Under the pieces are notes generated by a model, which was not told the origin of the DNA, did no database searches, and saw only the letters and a list, made by a program, of their open reading frames with translations. Positions 1 to 7,068 of a stretch of DNA of 15,927 bases are shown one piece after another; the stretch's first letter is position 1, and each line of letters begins with the position of its first letter. Source of the stretch: Pseudomonadota bacterium. GTDB lineage: Bacteria; Desulfobacterota; Desulfobacteria; Desulfobacterales; Desulfobacteraceae. The stretch is from positions 1-15,927 of the forward strand of contig JAHIVS010000599.1 of NCBI GenBank assembly GCA_018816605.1. Direction: 5' to 3'. The position numbers and the translations under genes are program-made.

Positions 1-1185
1 TGGATGTCCATGGGCGCTCCCTTTGGTGAACGCTACGGAACGCCCATGAAAATTATCCTGGTCCTGGTGGTGCTTGTGGCATCCATTCCTTACCTGGTGG
101 CCCAGATCCAGGGAATCGGCGTCATGCTGGAAGCCATGAGCGGCGGAATTATTTCGTTTCACGCGGGATTATTTTTTGTTCCCTTTTTCATTGCCCTATA
201 CCTGATGATGGGGGGGATGAAAGGGGCTGCCTGGGTCAATGCCATCCAGGGGGTCTTTTTTTCCGTCATGGTCTTTGTTCTTTTCTTTTCTGTCATGATG
301 AAAAACGGCGGATTTCTTCCGACCATGGACCTGGTCATGGCAAAACACCCCACCCTTTTCCAGCTTGGATGGGCAGGGGGCAAGGTCTGGAGCTATCCCA
401 TGGTTTTCGGCATGGCGTCTGCCATGTGCCTGGGGTGTGTCTGTTTCCCCCAGCCGTATATGCATGCCTATTCAAGCCGGTCCGCAAGGGGATTAAAAGC
501 CATGTTTCTCTCCTTCGGCGGTATCTGCCTTGTGGTCATTACCCTTCCGACACTGGTCGGTATCGCAGGAAATGTCATTGTTCCGGGGCTTAAAGGGGTT
601 GGGGCTGATAAGATTTACGGCCTGGTTGCCTCGGCCACCCTGCCGGACTGGCTGGCGGCTTTTGCCGTGGCAGGCGGATTTACAGCGGCCATGTCAACGG
701 TGAACGGTCTTGTGTTCGGAAATGCCACCAATCTTTCAGTGGACATCGTCAAGACCCTGCGGCCGGAAACAGGATCGTCGGAACTCATTGGCCTGGCCAG
801 GATGTTTGTGGCCATCATCATGGCACTCTGTGTGGCCATCGCCTGGAATCCCAACACGCCTGTGGCAGAGCTTTCCATCATTGCCTTCGGCACGGTGGCC
901 GTGACCTTTTTTGCCCTTTGGGGCGCTTATTACTGGAAACGGGCAACCGCAACGGGCGCTATCTTGTCCATCCTTGTGGGCGTCTCGTTAAACGCCGGTT
1001 TCTTTTTTGCCGGCGGCAAAGCCATGGTGCTGTTTCCCCAGGCTTCCCTGTTCCAGCTGAACGGATTCTTGGCAGCGTTTATCATCTCGGGCATTGTTTT
1101 CTTTGCCGGCTCTTTGCTGACAACACCCGGCAAAACCGAGACAAAAAGCCTGAAACTCTTTTTTCACCCAATTTTGACCCAATAA
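1..1185 (+). CDS. Sodium:solute symporter family (SSS/PutP-like) transporter, 5' end cut by window
   Basis: This is an inner-membrane secondary transporter that would import a small solute with Na+. The open frame runs from base 1, so the true start lies outside the window. About 394 residues are visible; SSS proteins are usually near 480-550, so roughly the first 100 residues (two to three helices) are missing. Alternating hydrophobic helices fill the protein. The stretch around 655-750 (GGFTAAMSTVNGLVFGNATN) matches the helix-8 region of SSS proteins, where small and hydroxyl residues bind sodium. It ends with TAA 21 nt before a benzoate-CoA ligase family gene in the same direction, which suggests co-transcription. 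I infer a carboxylate substrate, possibly the aromatic acid activated by that ligase. The family is clear from sequence, but the substrate is not. Confidence 0.88.
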   Translation, partial: WMSMGAPFGERYGTPMKIILVLVVLVASIPYLVAQIQGIGVMLEAMSGGIISFHAGLFFVPFFIALYLMMGGMKGAAWVNAIQGVFFSVMVFVLFFSVMMKNGGFLPTMDLVMAKHPTLFQLGWAGGKVWSYPMVFGMASAMCLGCVCFPQPYMHAYSSRSARGLKAMFLSFGGICLVVITLPTLVGIAGNVIVPGLKGVGADKIYGLVASATLPDWLAAFAVAGGFTAAMSTVNGLVFGNATNLSVDIVKTLRPETGSSELIGLARMFVAIIMALCVAIAWNPNTPVAELSIIAFGTVAVTFFALWGAYYWKRATATGAILSILVGVSLNAGFFFAGGKAMVLFPQASLFQLNGFLAAFIISGIVFFAGSLLTTPGKTETKSLKLFFHPILTQ

Positions 1186-1206
1186 TATACCAGGAGAATA
1201 TACAAG

Positions 1207-2775
1207 ATGAGCCTTGACGTTCTTGAATCCGAGCTCTTTAATGCAGCGGATTATTTTGTGGACAGACATATCCGGGAAGGCAGAAAAGACAAAATCGCCA
1301 TTCTGTGTGAAGACCGACACATGACCTACGGCACCCTGGCCAAAGCGGTCAACCGGTTCGGCAATGCCCTGTTGTCGTCCGGGGTCAGAATGGAGGACCG
1401 GGTGGCCCTGCTCATGCAGGATACCCAATTTTATCCTGTGGTGTTTTTCGGGTCCATCAAAGTGGGGGCGGTTCCCATCTGCCTGAATACCCTGATGCGG
1501 CCAAAGGATTACCTCTATTTTTTAAACGACAGCCGGGCAAGGGTCCTGGTGATGGATGCAGCCCTTTCCGCCAATATTGAAGAGATCAAATCCCAATTGA
1601 AATTTTTAGAGCAGATCGTTATTGTCAACGGGGAGGCTCCCATGAAAGATGTCCTGGCCTATGACGCCTTTGTCGCAGACCAGTCCGAGGTTCTTGAGCC
1701 GGCGCCAACCTGTCCGGACGATGCCTGTTTCTGGCTGTACAGCTCCGGGTCCACGGGAAAGCCCAAGGGCACGGTTCACCTGCAGCATGACATGCTGTTC
1801 AGCCTTGAGACATACGGAAAGCAGGTGTTACAGGTGAAGGAAACGGATGTCTGTTTTTCGGCAGCCAAATTATTTTTTGCCTATGGGCTGGGCAATGGAC
1901 TCTATTTCCCCTTTGGTGTCGGCGCCACCACCGTATTAATGCCCGAGCGCCCTACACCGGACGCCGTCTTTAATACCATTGCCCGGCATAAGCCCAGCCT
2001 TTTTTTCGGGGTGCCCACCCTTTACGGTGCCATGCTGGCCCAGGAAGGAGAGGTGAAGGGGGTCAGGCTCTGTGTCTCTGCCGGCGAAGCCCTGCCGGCA
2101 GATATCTTTCGCCGGTGGAAAAACAGGTTTCATGTGGATATCCTTGACGGCATCGGTTCCACGGAAGTGGTGCATATCTATATTTCCAACCGGGTGGAGG
2201 AGATCCGGCCGGGAAGCACCGGGAAGATTGTGCCCGGCTATGAGGCAAAGATTGTGGACGATGCCTTCAATGAAGTGCCCAAAGGGGAGATCGGAACCGT
2301 TCTGGTCAAAGGCGACAGCACCGCCCCCTATTATTGGAACAAGCATGAAAAGACCAAGGCCGCCATGATGGGGGAATGGTTTAATACCGATGACAAATTT
2401 TTTGTGGATGAGCAGGGGTTTTTCTATTATGTGGGACGGTCCAACGACATGTTAAAGGTTGGCGGCATCTGGGTGTCTCCCGTTGAGGTGGAGGCCTGCC
2501 TGATTGGTCATCCTGGTGTGCTGGAGTCCGCGGTTGTGCCGGGAAGGGATGAACAAAATCTGGTAAAGCCCAGTGCCTATATTGTCCTGAACAAGGGGTT
2601 TTCTCCCTCCATTGCCCTTGAAAAAGAGATCAAGGACTATGTGAAAAAAGAACTGGCCCATTATAAATTCCCCCGGTGGATTTATTTTGTGGAAGACCTT
2701 CCCAAAACAGCCACGGGCAAAGTCAAACGGTTTGAATTAAAACAGCAGGAAGAGCTGCGGAGCTTGTCTGTGTAA
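1207..2775 (+). CDS. Benzoate-CoA ligase family protein (aromatic acid CoA ligase)
   Basis: An ATP-dependent acyl-adenylating enzyme that converts a carboxylic acid, ATP and CoA to the acyl-CoA, AMP and PPi in the cytoplasm. At 522 residues it has the normal length. Visible motifs are the P-loop YSSGSTGKPKGT (residues 178-189), FFAYGLGN near 223-230 (typical of benzoate-CoA ligases), GIGSTE (315-320), the hinge YYVGRSNDM near 407-415 and the C-terminal PKTATGK with catalytic Lys505. The ATG has a good ribosome-binding site, AGGAG at 1192-1196. The upstream symporter gene ends 21 nt before it, and a GC-rich hairpin follows, so the pair looks like a transport-plus-activation unit for entry into anaerobic aromatic degradation. 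Benzoate is the first guess. Hydroxybenzoates or cyclic carboxylates cannot be excluded from sequence alone. Confidence 0.9.
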   Translation: MSLDVLESELFNAADYFVDRHIREGRKDKIAILCEDRHMTYGTLAKAVNRFGNALLSSGVRMEDRVALLMQDTQFYPVVFFGSIKVGAVPICLNTLMRPKDYLYFLNDSRARVLVMDAALSANIEEIKSQLKFLEQIVIVNGEAPMKDVLAYDAFVADQSEVLEPAPTCPDDACFWLYSSGSTGKPKGTVHLQHDMLFSLETYGKQVLQVKETDVCFSAAKLFFAYGLGNGLYFPFGVGATTVLMPERPTPDAVFNTIARHKPSLFFGVPTLYGAMLAQEGEVKGVRLCVSAGEALPADIFRRWKNRFHVDILDGIGSTEVVHIYISNRVEEIRPGSTGKIVPGYEAKIVDDAFNEVPKGEIGTVLVKGDSTAPYYWNKHEKTKAAMMGEWFNTDDKFFVDEQGFFYYVGRSNDMLKVGGIWVSPVEVEACLIGHPGVLESAVVPGRDEQNLVKPSAYIVLNKGFSPSIALEKEIKDYVKKELAHYKFPRWIYFVEDLPKTATGKVKRFELKQQEELRSLSV

Positions 2776-2782
2776 CGCCGGC

Positions 2783-2820
2783 GCCCGGCCCTTCATGGGC
2801 CGGGCTAGATATCCTTTCTT
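2783..2820 (+). terminator. Probable terminator after the CoA ligase gene
   Basis: A perfect 9-bp stem GCCCGGCCC (2783-2791) and GGGCCGGGC (2797-2805) with a TTCAT loop begins 8 nt after the ligase stop codon. The sequence that follows is T-rich (2811-2822) but has no unbroken U tract, so termination may be imperfect or need Rho. Confidence 0.7.
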
Positions 2821-2865
2821 TTATAATCCGGAGTGTTCAAAAAAACAGCTGCTTTCAGAAGACGG

Positions 2866-2881
2866 CCTGTTTAAAAACAGG
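2866..2881. repeat. Short palindrome in the gap before the GNAT gene
   Basis: CCTGTTT and AAACAGG are a perfect 7-bp inverted repeat separated by two A residues. A second small palindrome, GTTCC-A-GGAAC, lies at 2914-2924. Both are in the 176-bp gap between the ligase and acetyltransferase genes and could be operator half-sites. No regulator is evident, so this is only a positional suggestion. Confidence 0.25.
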
Positions 2882-2951
2882 GATGGACATTGAAAAATAT
2901 CTCAGGTAATAGTGTTCCAGGAACCTGGGAAAAATTTTTAAGGGCCCCATC

Positions 2952-3479
2952 ATGAGCATACGAACCGCATCACCGGCAGAAGCCCCCAGACTGGCAAAGA
3001 TCATCCGTATTGCCAATCAGGCAATCGCCCGAAAATTGGGTCTGAATCAGGAGAATGCGCCCAAGCACCCCTCTTTTTGCACACAAGACTGGATTGCCGC
3101 TGATTTTGATAGGGGGGAACGCTATTTTGTGTGTGAAACAGCCGGAGAGCTGGTGGGGTGTGTGGCCTATGGGAGCCCTGAAACGGGGCTTGCCTTTCTT
3201 AACCGCCTGGCCGTATTGCCCGATTTCCAGGGCCGGGGTATCGGGGAAAGACTGGTTTCCCATCTCATCACATACGCCAGGGCTGAAAAAAAACAGCGGA
3301 TCAGCATTGGTATCATTGCTGCAAACCATACCTTGCGAAACTGGTATGAAACTCTGGGGTTTGTACCCCTTGAAACAAAAACCTTCGGACACCTGCCCTT
3401 TGATGTGCTGTTCATGCAGTATTCTCTGGTTGATTTTAAAGAGCAAAACCCTTTGTTCAAAAAAAAGATAGTTCCGTGA
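2952..3479 (+). CDS. GNAT family N-acetyltransferase
   Basis: A 175-residue single-domain acetyltransferase that should transfer an acetyl group from acetyl-CoA to an amine; the acceptor is unknown. The GNAT core is clear: LNRLAVLPDFQGRGIGERL (about 83-101) is beta4 plus motif A with the pyrophosphate-binding QGRGIG loop (93-98). It is followed by the motif B region with ANHTLRNWYETLGF (about 124-137), including the usual N...YE..GF pattern. The start ATG has TAAGGG about 7 nt upstream. It lies downstream of the ligase gene beyond a probable terminator, so it is likely a separate unit. A minus-strand frame of the same length covers it but has no family resemblance. Toxin-type GNATs usually sit beside an antitoxin; none is visible here. 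Confidence 0.85.
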   Translation: MSIRTASPAEAPRLAKIIRIANQAIARKLGLNQENAPKHPSFCTQDWIAADFDRGERYFVCETAGELVGCVAYGSPETGLAFLNRLAVLPDFQGRGIGERLVSHLITYARAEKKQRISIGIIAANHTLRNWYETLGFVPLETKTFGHLPFDVLFMQYSLVDFKEQNPLFKKKIVP

Positions 3480-3540
3480 AATTATTTTGCATTCCATGGC
3501 TTTTTGATGTCGCCTGATACCCGTATGGACTGCCCATCCG

Positions 3541-4528
3541 GAAAATCTCCGCCTTAAAGTGGGAATTTACAACAATCCCCCCCTTGGTTTTTTGGATGAA
3601 AAAGGCAAGCCCTTGCTGCCATGGAAGAAACCGAATTGCAAACCCTTCGCCAGAAATGGAACTCGGACGAGATCCTTATTTCAGGGTTACAGACAGACAT
3701 TCTGTCTGCCGTGGAGAAAAAATGGCTCATCTCTCTGGCAGGATTGTTGGGGATGTCTCTGCTGGCTTTCGCCATTGTCCTCTTCTGGAACCGGACCCTC
3801 AGGTGGAAGGCAAAAACCAAGACCCTGACATTGGAAAACGGATTCTGCGCAGCAACGGGGCCGGTAAACATCTTCTGGGGATTTCAATAAACGAGCTGGC
3901 CGGACAAAACTGCTGTGATATTCTCCACGGTATAGACCGGTCGAATGGAAATTGTCCGGTGGACAGAATGTATGAATCATCCCAGCGCGAGGTCTGTGAT
4001 TATTGTGATGCCGATTTAAAAAAGTGGCTAACCATAACGGCAGAACCTGTTTTTGATGACAGGGAAAAGATCAGCCGTTCGGAATTGGCTGTTACAGAGA
4101 TTCCGGACGCCAGTCCGGCCAGGGAGAATCTGGAAGAGATTCTAACCGCTTCCTTGAGGGCACGGGAAGTGGTGCAGCAGATACTGAGGTTTTCCCGTAA
4201 GGCTGTCACCAGCCGCCAGCAGCCTAGGATAATCCCTCTCCTTAAAGAGACGATCAAGGTGCTGGGCTCATCCTACCGTCGGATATCGAAATCAAACACA
4301 CGATTTCATGTGAACATGAGACCATAATGGCCAATCCGGCCCGGAGAAGGGAGCGTTTTTGAAGTGCTGCTGCCGGCATACCAAGGCGAACTGGAAGCTG
4401 AAATAAAGGAATCGGCACCCTTCCCTTCAGGCCATGAACGAAGCCGTTTCATTGACGACGAAGCAGCCATATTGAAATTGGTCAAAAATCGGACCCAGAA
4501 AGGCATCTTCCCCGAAACGAAAGGATGA
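3541..4528 (+). pseudogene. Decayed hybrid sensor histidine kinase (periplasmic-binding-protein/TM/PAS/HisKA/HATPase/REC remnants)
   Basis: Five fragments in three frames read in the correct domain order. (a) 3541-3612, frame 1: LRLKVGIYNNPPLGFLDEKG, the first strand of an SBP_bac_3 sensor domain. (b) 3621-3839, frame 3: the end of the periplasmic part, a transmembrane helix at about 3723-3788, then a short linker. (c) 3839-4275, frame 2: a PAS core (HLLGISINELAGQNCCDILHG, then WLTITAEPVFDD) running into the HisKA helix RENLEEIL...VVQQILRFSRK. (d) 4276-4338, frame 1: PSDIEIKHTISCEHETIMAN. (e) 4340-4525, frame 2: PGEGSVFEVLLPA, the end of an HATPase domain, then GHERSRFIDDEAAI, the start of a receiver domain, then TGA at 4526. 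Most of the binding domain, the phospho-accepting His, the ATP N/G1 boxes and the receiver Asp are absent. The gene cannot make a working kinase. Confidence 0.85.
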
Positions 4529-4589
4529 ACGCACAAGGCAATTGCTGCCGGGCAAGAAAAATCAGATGATGTCACCGGTTGGGGGGGCT

Positions 4590-5582
4590 CTACCCCACAA
4601 CACCGCTTGCAAGGCATGGCTGGGCCATGGCCTCTTGCAGTTCATGGCCGGAGGCATTTGCCCCGCTCATCTGGATGACAACTTTTTTGCCATGCAAACG
4701 GTCTGAAATTTTCAGTGCGGCCCGCAAACAGGCCCCACCCGCCCCTTCGGTAAGATTTCGGGTATGATGTGCGCTAAGCGCTATCCCCTGGTATAGTTCT
4801 TCTTCGGTAAGCAGTATAAAATCGGCAAGCCCATTTTTATACAAGGAGAAGGGCACCTCATAGGCGGTTCCGGTTGCCACCCCGCCGGCAAAACTTGTAT
4901 TTGACGCAGAAACTATTTTTTTTTGGGTCCAGGAAAGGTAGGCGGCGCTGGAGGCTTCGGCCTGTACGCCAATGATGTCAATTTCAGGGCGGATCTGCTT
5001 GAGCACGGTTATGGCAGCCGCGGCTTCGCTGCCGGCACCAATGGGAATGACCATGGTGTCCATATCCGGCACCATTTCAAGAATTTCAAAAAATTCTGTG
5101 GCAACACCGTTTATAAGGTGGGCTTCGTTTGCAGGGTGAACAAAATAAAGACCGCGCTCATCTTCAAGCTGTGCAACTTTTCTGCCGGCTGCTTCAAAAT
5201 CCTTTCCATATTCAATCAGCTCGGCACCGGCATCTTTTATGCTCTGCATCTTAAGGGGGTTTGATTTTTCCGGGACCACCACAACGGCTGTCAGCCCGAA
5301 CATTTTGGCACTGGTCGCAACAGAGGTCCCATGATTGCCCGTTGAATAGGTAACGACCCCTTTGATGCCCTTTTTTCTGAGATGGTGCATGAGAGTGATG
5401 CCGCCCCGTATTTTAAAGGTGCCGGTGGGGTTGTGGTTTTCATGTTTAACAAAAATCTGGGCACCCGTAAGGCGGTCCAGACTCGGGTAGTGACGCAGGG
5501 GTGTGGGTGCAAGAAAGTTTTTTAATATTTCTCTGGCACCAAGGGCATTTGATAGGGATATCTGCCCATGGGCTTTGTCCAT
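4590..5582 (-). CDS. Fold-type II PLP-dependent threonine/serine dehydratase family protein
   Basis: A cytoplasmic PLP enzyme, 330 residues, of the threonine ammonia-lyase/serine racemase family. NPTGTFKIRGG carries the Schiff-base Lys57, STGNHG (80-85) is the substrate-loop motif, and SGAN (306-309) is the position that contacts the pyridine nitrogen. There is no C-terminal ACT domain, so it resembles the short catabolic or racemase type rather than biosynthetic IlvA. The phosphate-binding loop reads IGAGSEAAAA (181-190) instead of the usual glycine run GGGGL. The ATG is preceded by AGGAG at 5589-5593 with 6-nt spacing. It converges on the kinase pseudogene and appears monocistronic. Possible activities are threonine or serine deamination, hydroxyaspartate ammonia-lyase or amino-acid racemisation; I cannot choose between them. 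Confidence 0.85.
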   Translation of the reverse strand: MDKAHGQISLSNALGAREILKNFLAPTPLRHYPSLDRLTGAQIFVKHENHNPTGTFKIRGGITLMHHLRKKGIKGVVTYSTGNHGTSVATSAKMFGLTAVVVVPEKSNPLKMQSIKDAGAELIEYGKDFEAAGRKVAQLEDERGLYFVHPANEAHLINGVATEFFEILEMVPDMDTMVIPIGAGSEAAAAITVLKQIRPEIDIIGVQAEASSAAYLSWTQKKIVSASNTSFAGGVATGTAYEVPFSLYKNGLADFILLTEEELYQGIALSAHHTRNLTEGAGGACLRAALKISDRLHGKKVVIQMSGANASGHELQEAMAQPCLASGVVG

Positions 5583-5651
5583 TTTTTTCTCCTTTTTGTC
5601 GGTTGCGTGAAGATCGTGTTTCCCGCCACAACATAATGCAGTTCAATTTGA

Positions 5652-5690
5652 GATAACAGGAACACTTATTAAAAAAAATAAGGATAACAG
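5652..5690. repeat. Paired GATAACAG copies flanking an AT-rich palindrome
   Basis: GATAACAG occurs at 5652-5659 and again at 5683-5690, 31 bp apart (about three helical turns). Between them is CTTATT-AAAAAA-AATAAG (5665-5682), a perfect 6-bp inverted repeat. The position, about 70-110 bp upstream of the minus-strand dehydratase-like gene, suits a regulator-binding region. No regulator is identified. Confidence 0.3.
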
Positions 5691-5813
5691 ATATGCAATT
5701 CCAGGGGCATGGGACACAATTTCTTTTGTCTTTTTTCGACAGACAGGAGAACGGGTATTTGAAACAGGGGGCTCTGGGGATATTGAAACTAGAAGTGGCG
5801 TTCAGGGCGGTTC

Positions 5814-5848
5814 AACACAAGGGGAAAACTCCGGTTTCCCCTTGTGTT
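5814..5848 (-). terminator. Strong hairpin downstream of the Hsp20 operon
   Basis: AACACAAGGGGAAA (5814-5827) and TTTCCCCTTGTGTT (5835-5848) form a perfect 14-bp stem with a 7-nt loop, about 50 nt past the stop codon of the second Hsp20 gene. Neither strand has a T run after it, so it may be a transcript-end stabiliser or a Rho-linked terminator rather than a classic intrinsic terminator. Confidence 0.5.
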
Positions 5849-5897
5849 AAAGATGAGGGCTCGGGTCCGGGGGATAATGGCAATACCCGAAAAGGAC

Positions 5898-6284
5898 TTA
5901 AGCTGTTTTGATCTCTATCTGTCTGGGTTTGGCGGCTTCAGATTTTGGCAGGCAAAGCTTCAGAACGCCATCCATAAGTTCTGCCTCAACCCGTTCAATA
6001 TCAATGGTCTGGGGTACGGAAAAGCTTCTGATAAATTCAACATTGCCAAATTCTTCCCACTTCGGGTCTCCCTTTTTTTCAAGGGTTCTTACTCCCGATA
6101 ACGACAGGGTGCCGTTATCAATGTTCACTGAAACGGCCTCTTTTACAACGCCCGGCATATCTGCATGGAGAATGATCTCATTCTCATTTTCGTATATGTC
6201 AACGGCGGGAATGGCTGTTTTTAAATTGCTTGCCCTTTTAATGCCGCTCTCTTTGGTTTTGGCAATCTCATTTCTTTGGTTCAT
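5898..6284 (-). CDS. Hsp20/alpha-crystallin family small heat shock protein (second gene of pair)
   Basis: A 128-residue ATP-independent holdase chaperone that would bind unfolding proteins in the cytoplasm as oligomers. After a short polar N-terminal arm, the alpha-crystallin domain runs from about residue 26 (AIPAVDIYENENEIILHADMPGV) to the end. DGVLKLCLPKSEAAKPRQI gives the conserved (D/N)GxLxLxxPK strand near the C-terminus, and the I-E-I tail resembles the I-x-I oligomer motif. The ATG has a perfect AGGAGG at 6291-6296, 6 nt upstream. The first Hsp20 gene ends 35 nt before it, so the two are very probably one operon. Its N-terminal arm is shorter than that of its partner, so the two proteins may form mixed oligomers. 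Confidence 0.93.
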   Translation of the reverse strand: MNQRNEIAKTKESGIKRASNLKTAIPAVDIYENENEIILHADMPGVVKEAVSVNIDNGTLSLSGVRTLEKKGDPKWEEFGNVEFIRSFSVPQTIDIERVEAELMDGVLKLCLPKSEAAKPRQIEIKTA

Positions 6285-6319
6285 GGCATTCCTCCTGATA
6301 GTGGTTTTTAAAAATTAAC

Positions 6320-6766
6320 TCAACCAATGGCGATCTGTTTGGGTCTGGCCACTTCTGATTTGGGCAGTTTCAGATACAGAATACCATCTCTCAAGGCCGC
6401 CTCTACTTTTTCAGCATCAATGCCATCGGGAAGGGTAAAATTTCTTGAAAAAGAACGTGTGCCCCGTTCAGACCGGTGAACCTTATATCCTTCAGGCGCA
6501 TCAATTGTTCGGGATCCAGTGATTTCAAGGTAATTGCCCTGAAGGGTTATATTCAGATCTTCTTTTGCAATTCCAGGAACTTCAACTCTGATTTCAAATG
6601 CATCTTTTTCTTCATAAAGAGCGGTTCTGGGGCCGCTGGATATGAAACTTAATCCAGACCCGTAGTCATAGGATTTGTCAAAATCATCAAGAAATTGATC
6701 CATTTTGTTTCGGAGCAGATCCATGGCGCCGAACACGTTGTCCATATCACCTATTCTGATAAACAT
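6320..6766 (-). CDS. Hsp20/alpha-crystallin family small heat shock protein (first gene of pair)
   Basis: A 148-residue small heat shock protein. The N-terminal arm (1-45) is rich in Asp, Met and Phe. The alpha-crystallin domain starts near residue 48 (PRTALYEEKDAFEIRVEVPGI) and contains the usual VPGIAKEDLNITL and DGILYLKLPKSEVARPKQI elements; the tail I-A-I matches the I-x-I motif. The start has AGGAG at 6775-6779, 8 nt upstream. It leads the two-gene unit. A sigma70-like promoter lies about 110-145 bp upstream, and the long leader may be temperature sensitive. No CIRCE element or clear sigma32 promoter was found, so the mode of heat control is inferred. Confidence 0.94.
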   Translation of the reverse strand: MFIRIGDMDNVFGAMDLLRNKMDQFLDDFDKSYDYGSGLSFISSGPRTALYEEKDAFEIRVEVPGIAKEDLNITLQGNYLEITGSRTIDAPEGYKVHRSERGTRSFSRNFTLPDGIDAEKVEAALRDGILYLKLPKSEVARPKQIAIG

Positions 6767-6876
6767 AGTTCCATCTCCTTTCTGTTCTGGTTTTTAATTC
6801 GGGCCGGTTCCCGGCCTATGGAGCTGGCTAGGTAAAGCAATCCCAGCAAGGCTTCAGGTACCGTCCTTCACTCTTG
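6767..6876 (-). promoter_or_regulatory. Hsp20 mRNA leader, candidate ROSE-like RNA thermometer
   Basis: From the predicted start near 6876 the leader is about 110 nt, similar to ROSE elements of small heat shock genes. On the minus strand TTGCTTT (6834-6840) can pair with AAAGGAG covering the ribosome-binding site, leaving one G-G opposition as in the UYGCU signature of ROSE elements. A GGCCGG-GAA-CCGGCC hairpin lies between the two arms. TTGCT occurs twice (second copy about 6845-6849), and GCTGG/CCAGC offers a competing stem. This is pattern-based only. Confidence 0.35.
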
Positions 6877-6882
6877 AAATGG

Positions 6883-6910
6883 AAAATAAACACAAATAAA
6901 TCCATGTCAA
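6883..6910 (-). promoter_or_regulatory. Predicted sigma70-like promoter of the Hsp20 operon
   Basis: On the minus strand TTGACA (6905-6910) is followed after 16 bp by TATTTT (6883-6888). The -35 box is a perfect consensus and the -10 box matches at four of six positions. The flanking DNA is AT-rich. No better candidate was seen upstream of 6766. Confidence 0.45.
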
Positions 6911-7068
6911 TATAATTTTCATTACTTAAAAAGTTTTTATTCATTTGATAATGAAATAGGATGGAGTGTTCCTTAAAAAAATATATGGAAAACCAAACAA
7001 TCGTCGACCTTTTCCACAAATACTGATATGGACAAGAGCATTCTTATAACCCTAAAAGGAAAGGCCCT

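Larger units (their letters stand above)
5583..5897. other. Intergenic region between the dehydratase-like gene and the Hsp20 operon
   Basis: 315 bp with no convincing gene. It holds the ribosome-binding site and presumably the promoter of the minus-strand dehydratase-like gene near 5600-5690, although no good -35/-10 pair stands out. At 5652-5690 there is an AT-rich palindrome flanked by two GATAACAG copies. At 5814-5848 there is a strong hairpin downstream of the Hsp20 genes. A 72-codon plus-strand frame (5693-5911) has an AGGA upstream, but it contains the hairpin, overlaps the hsp20 end and resembles no family I know. Confidence 0.6.
6767..7068. other. Divergent intergenic region, Hsp20 operon and proline racemase homologue
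   Basis: 302 bp without a gene, strongly AT-rich from about 6870 to 7020. The left half holds the Hsp20 leader and its promoter. The right half must hold the promoter of the plus-strand proline-racemase-family gene; a TTATAA near 7044-7049 could be its -10 box but has no good -35. A small minus-strand frame (6828-7019) looks like low-complexity AT-rich sequence, not a gene. Confidence 0.6.

Noticed and set aside
2970..3497. Minus-strand frame of 175 codons opposite the GNAT gene
   Set aside because: It mirrors the GNAT gene almost exactly and its translation shows no family features, whereas the plus strand has clear GNAT motifs and a ribosome-binding site.
3541..4528. Two or three short functional genes in place of the kinase relic
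   Set aside because: The pieces join into one hybrid kinase order across frames and lack catalytic residues and independent starts with ribosome-binding sites.
5693..5911. Plus-strand 72-codon frame with an AGGA upstream
   Set aside because: It contains the perfect hairpin at 5814-5848, overlaps the end of the Hsp20 gene, and its translation resembles nothing known.
6872..6906. Sigma32 promoter starting at CTTGAA near 6873 on the plus strand
   Set aside because: It points away from the Hsp20 genes, and the gap to the CCATGT-like box is about 23 bp, too long for a heat-shock promoter.
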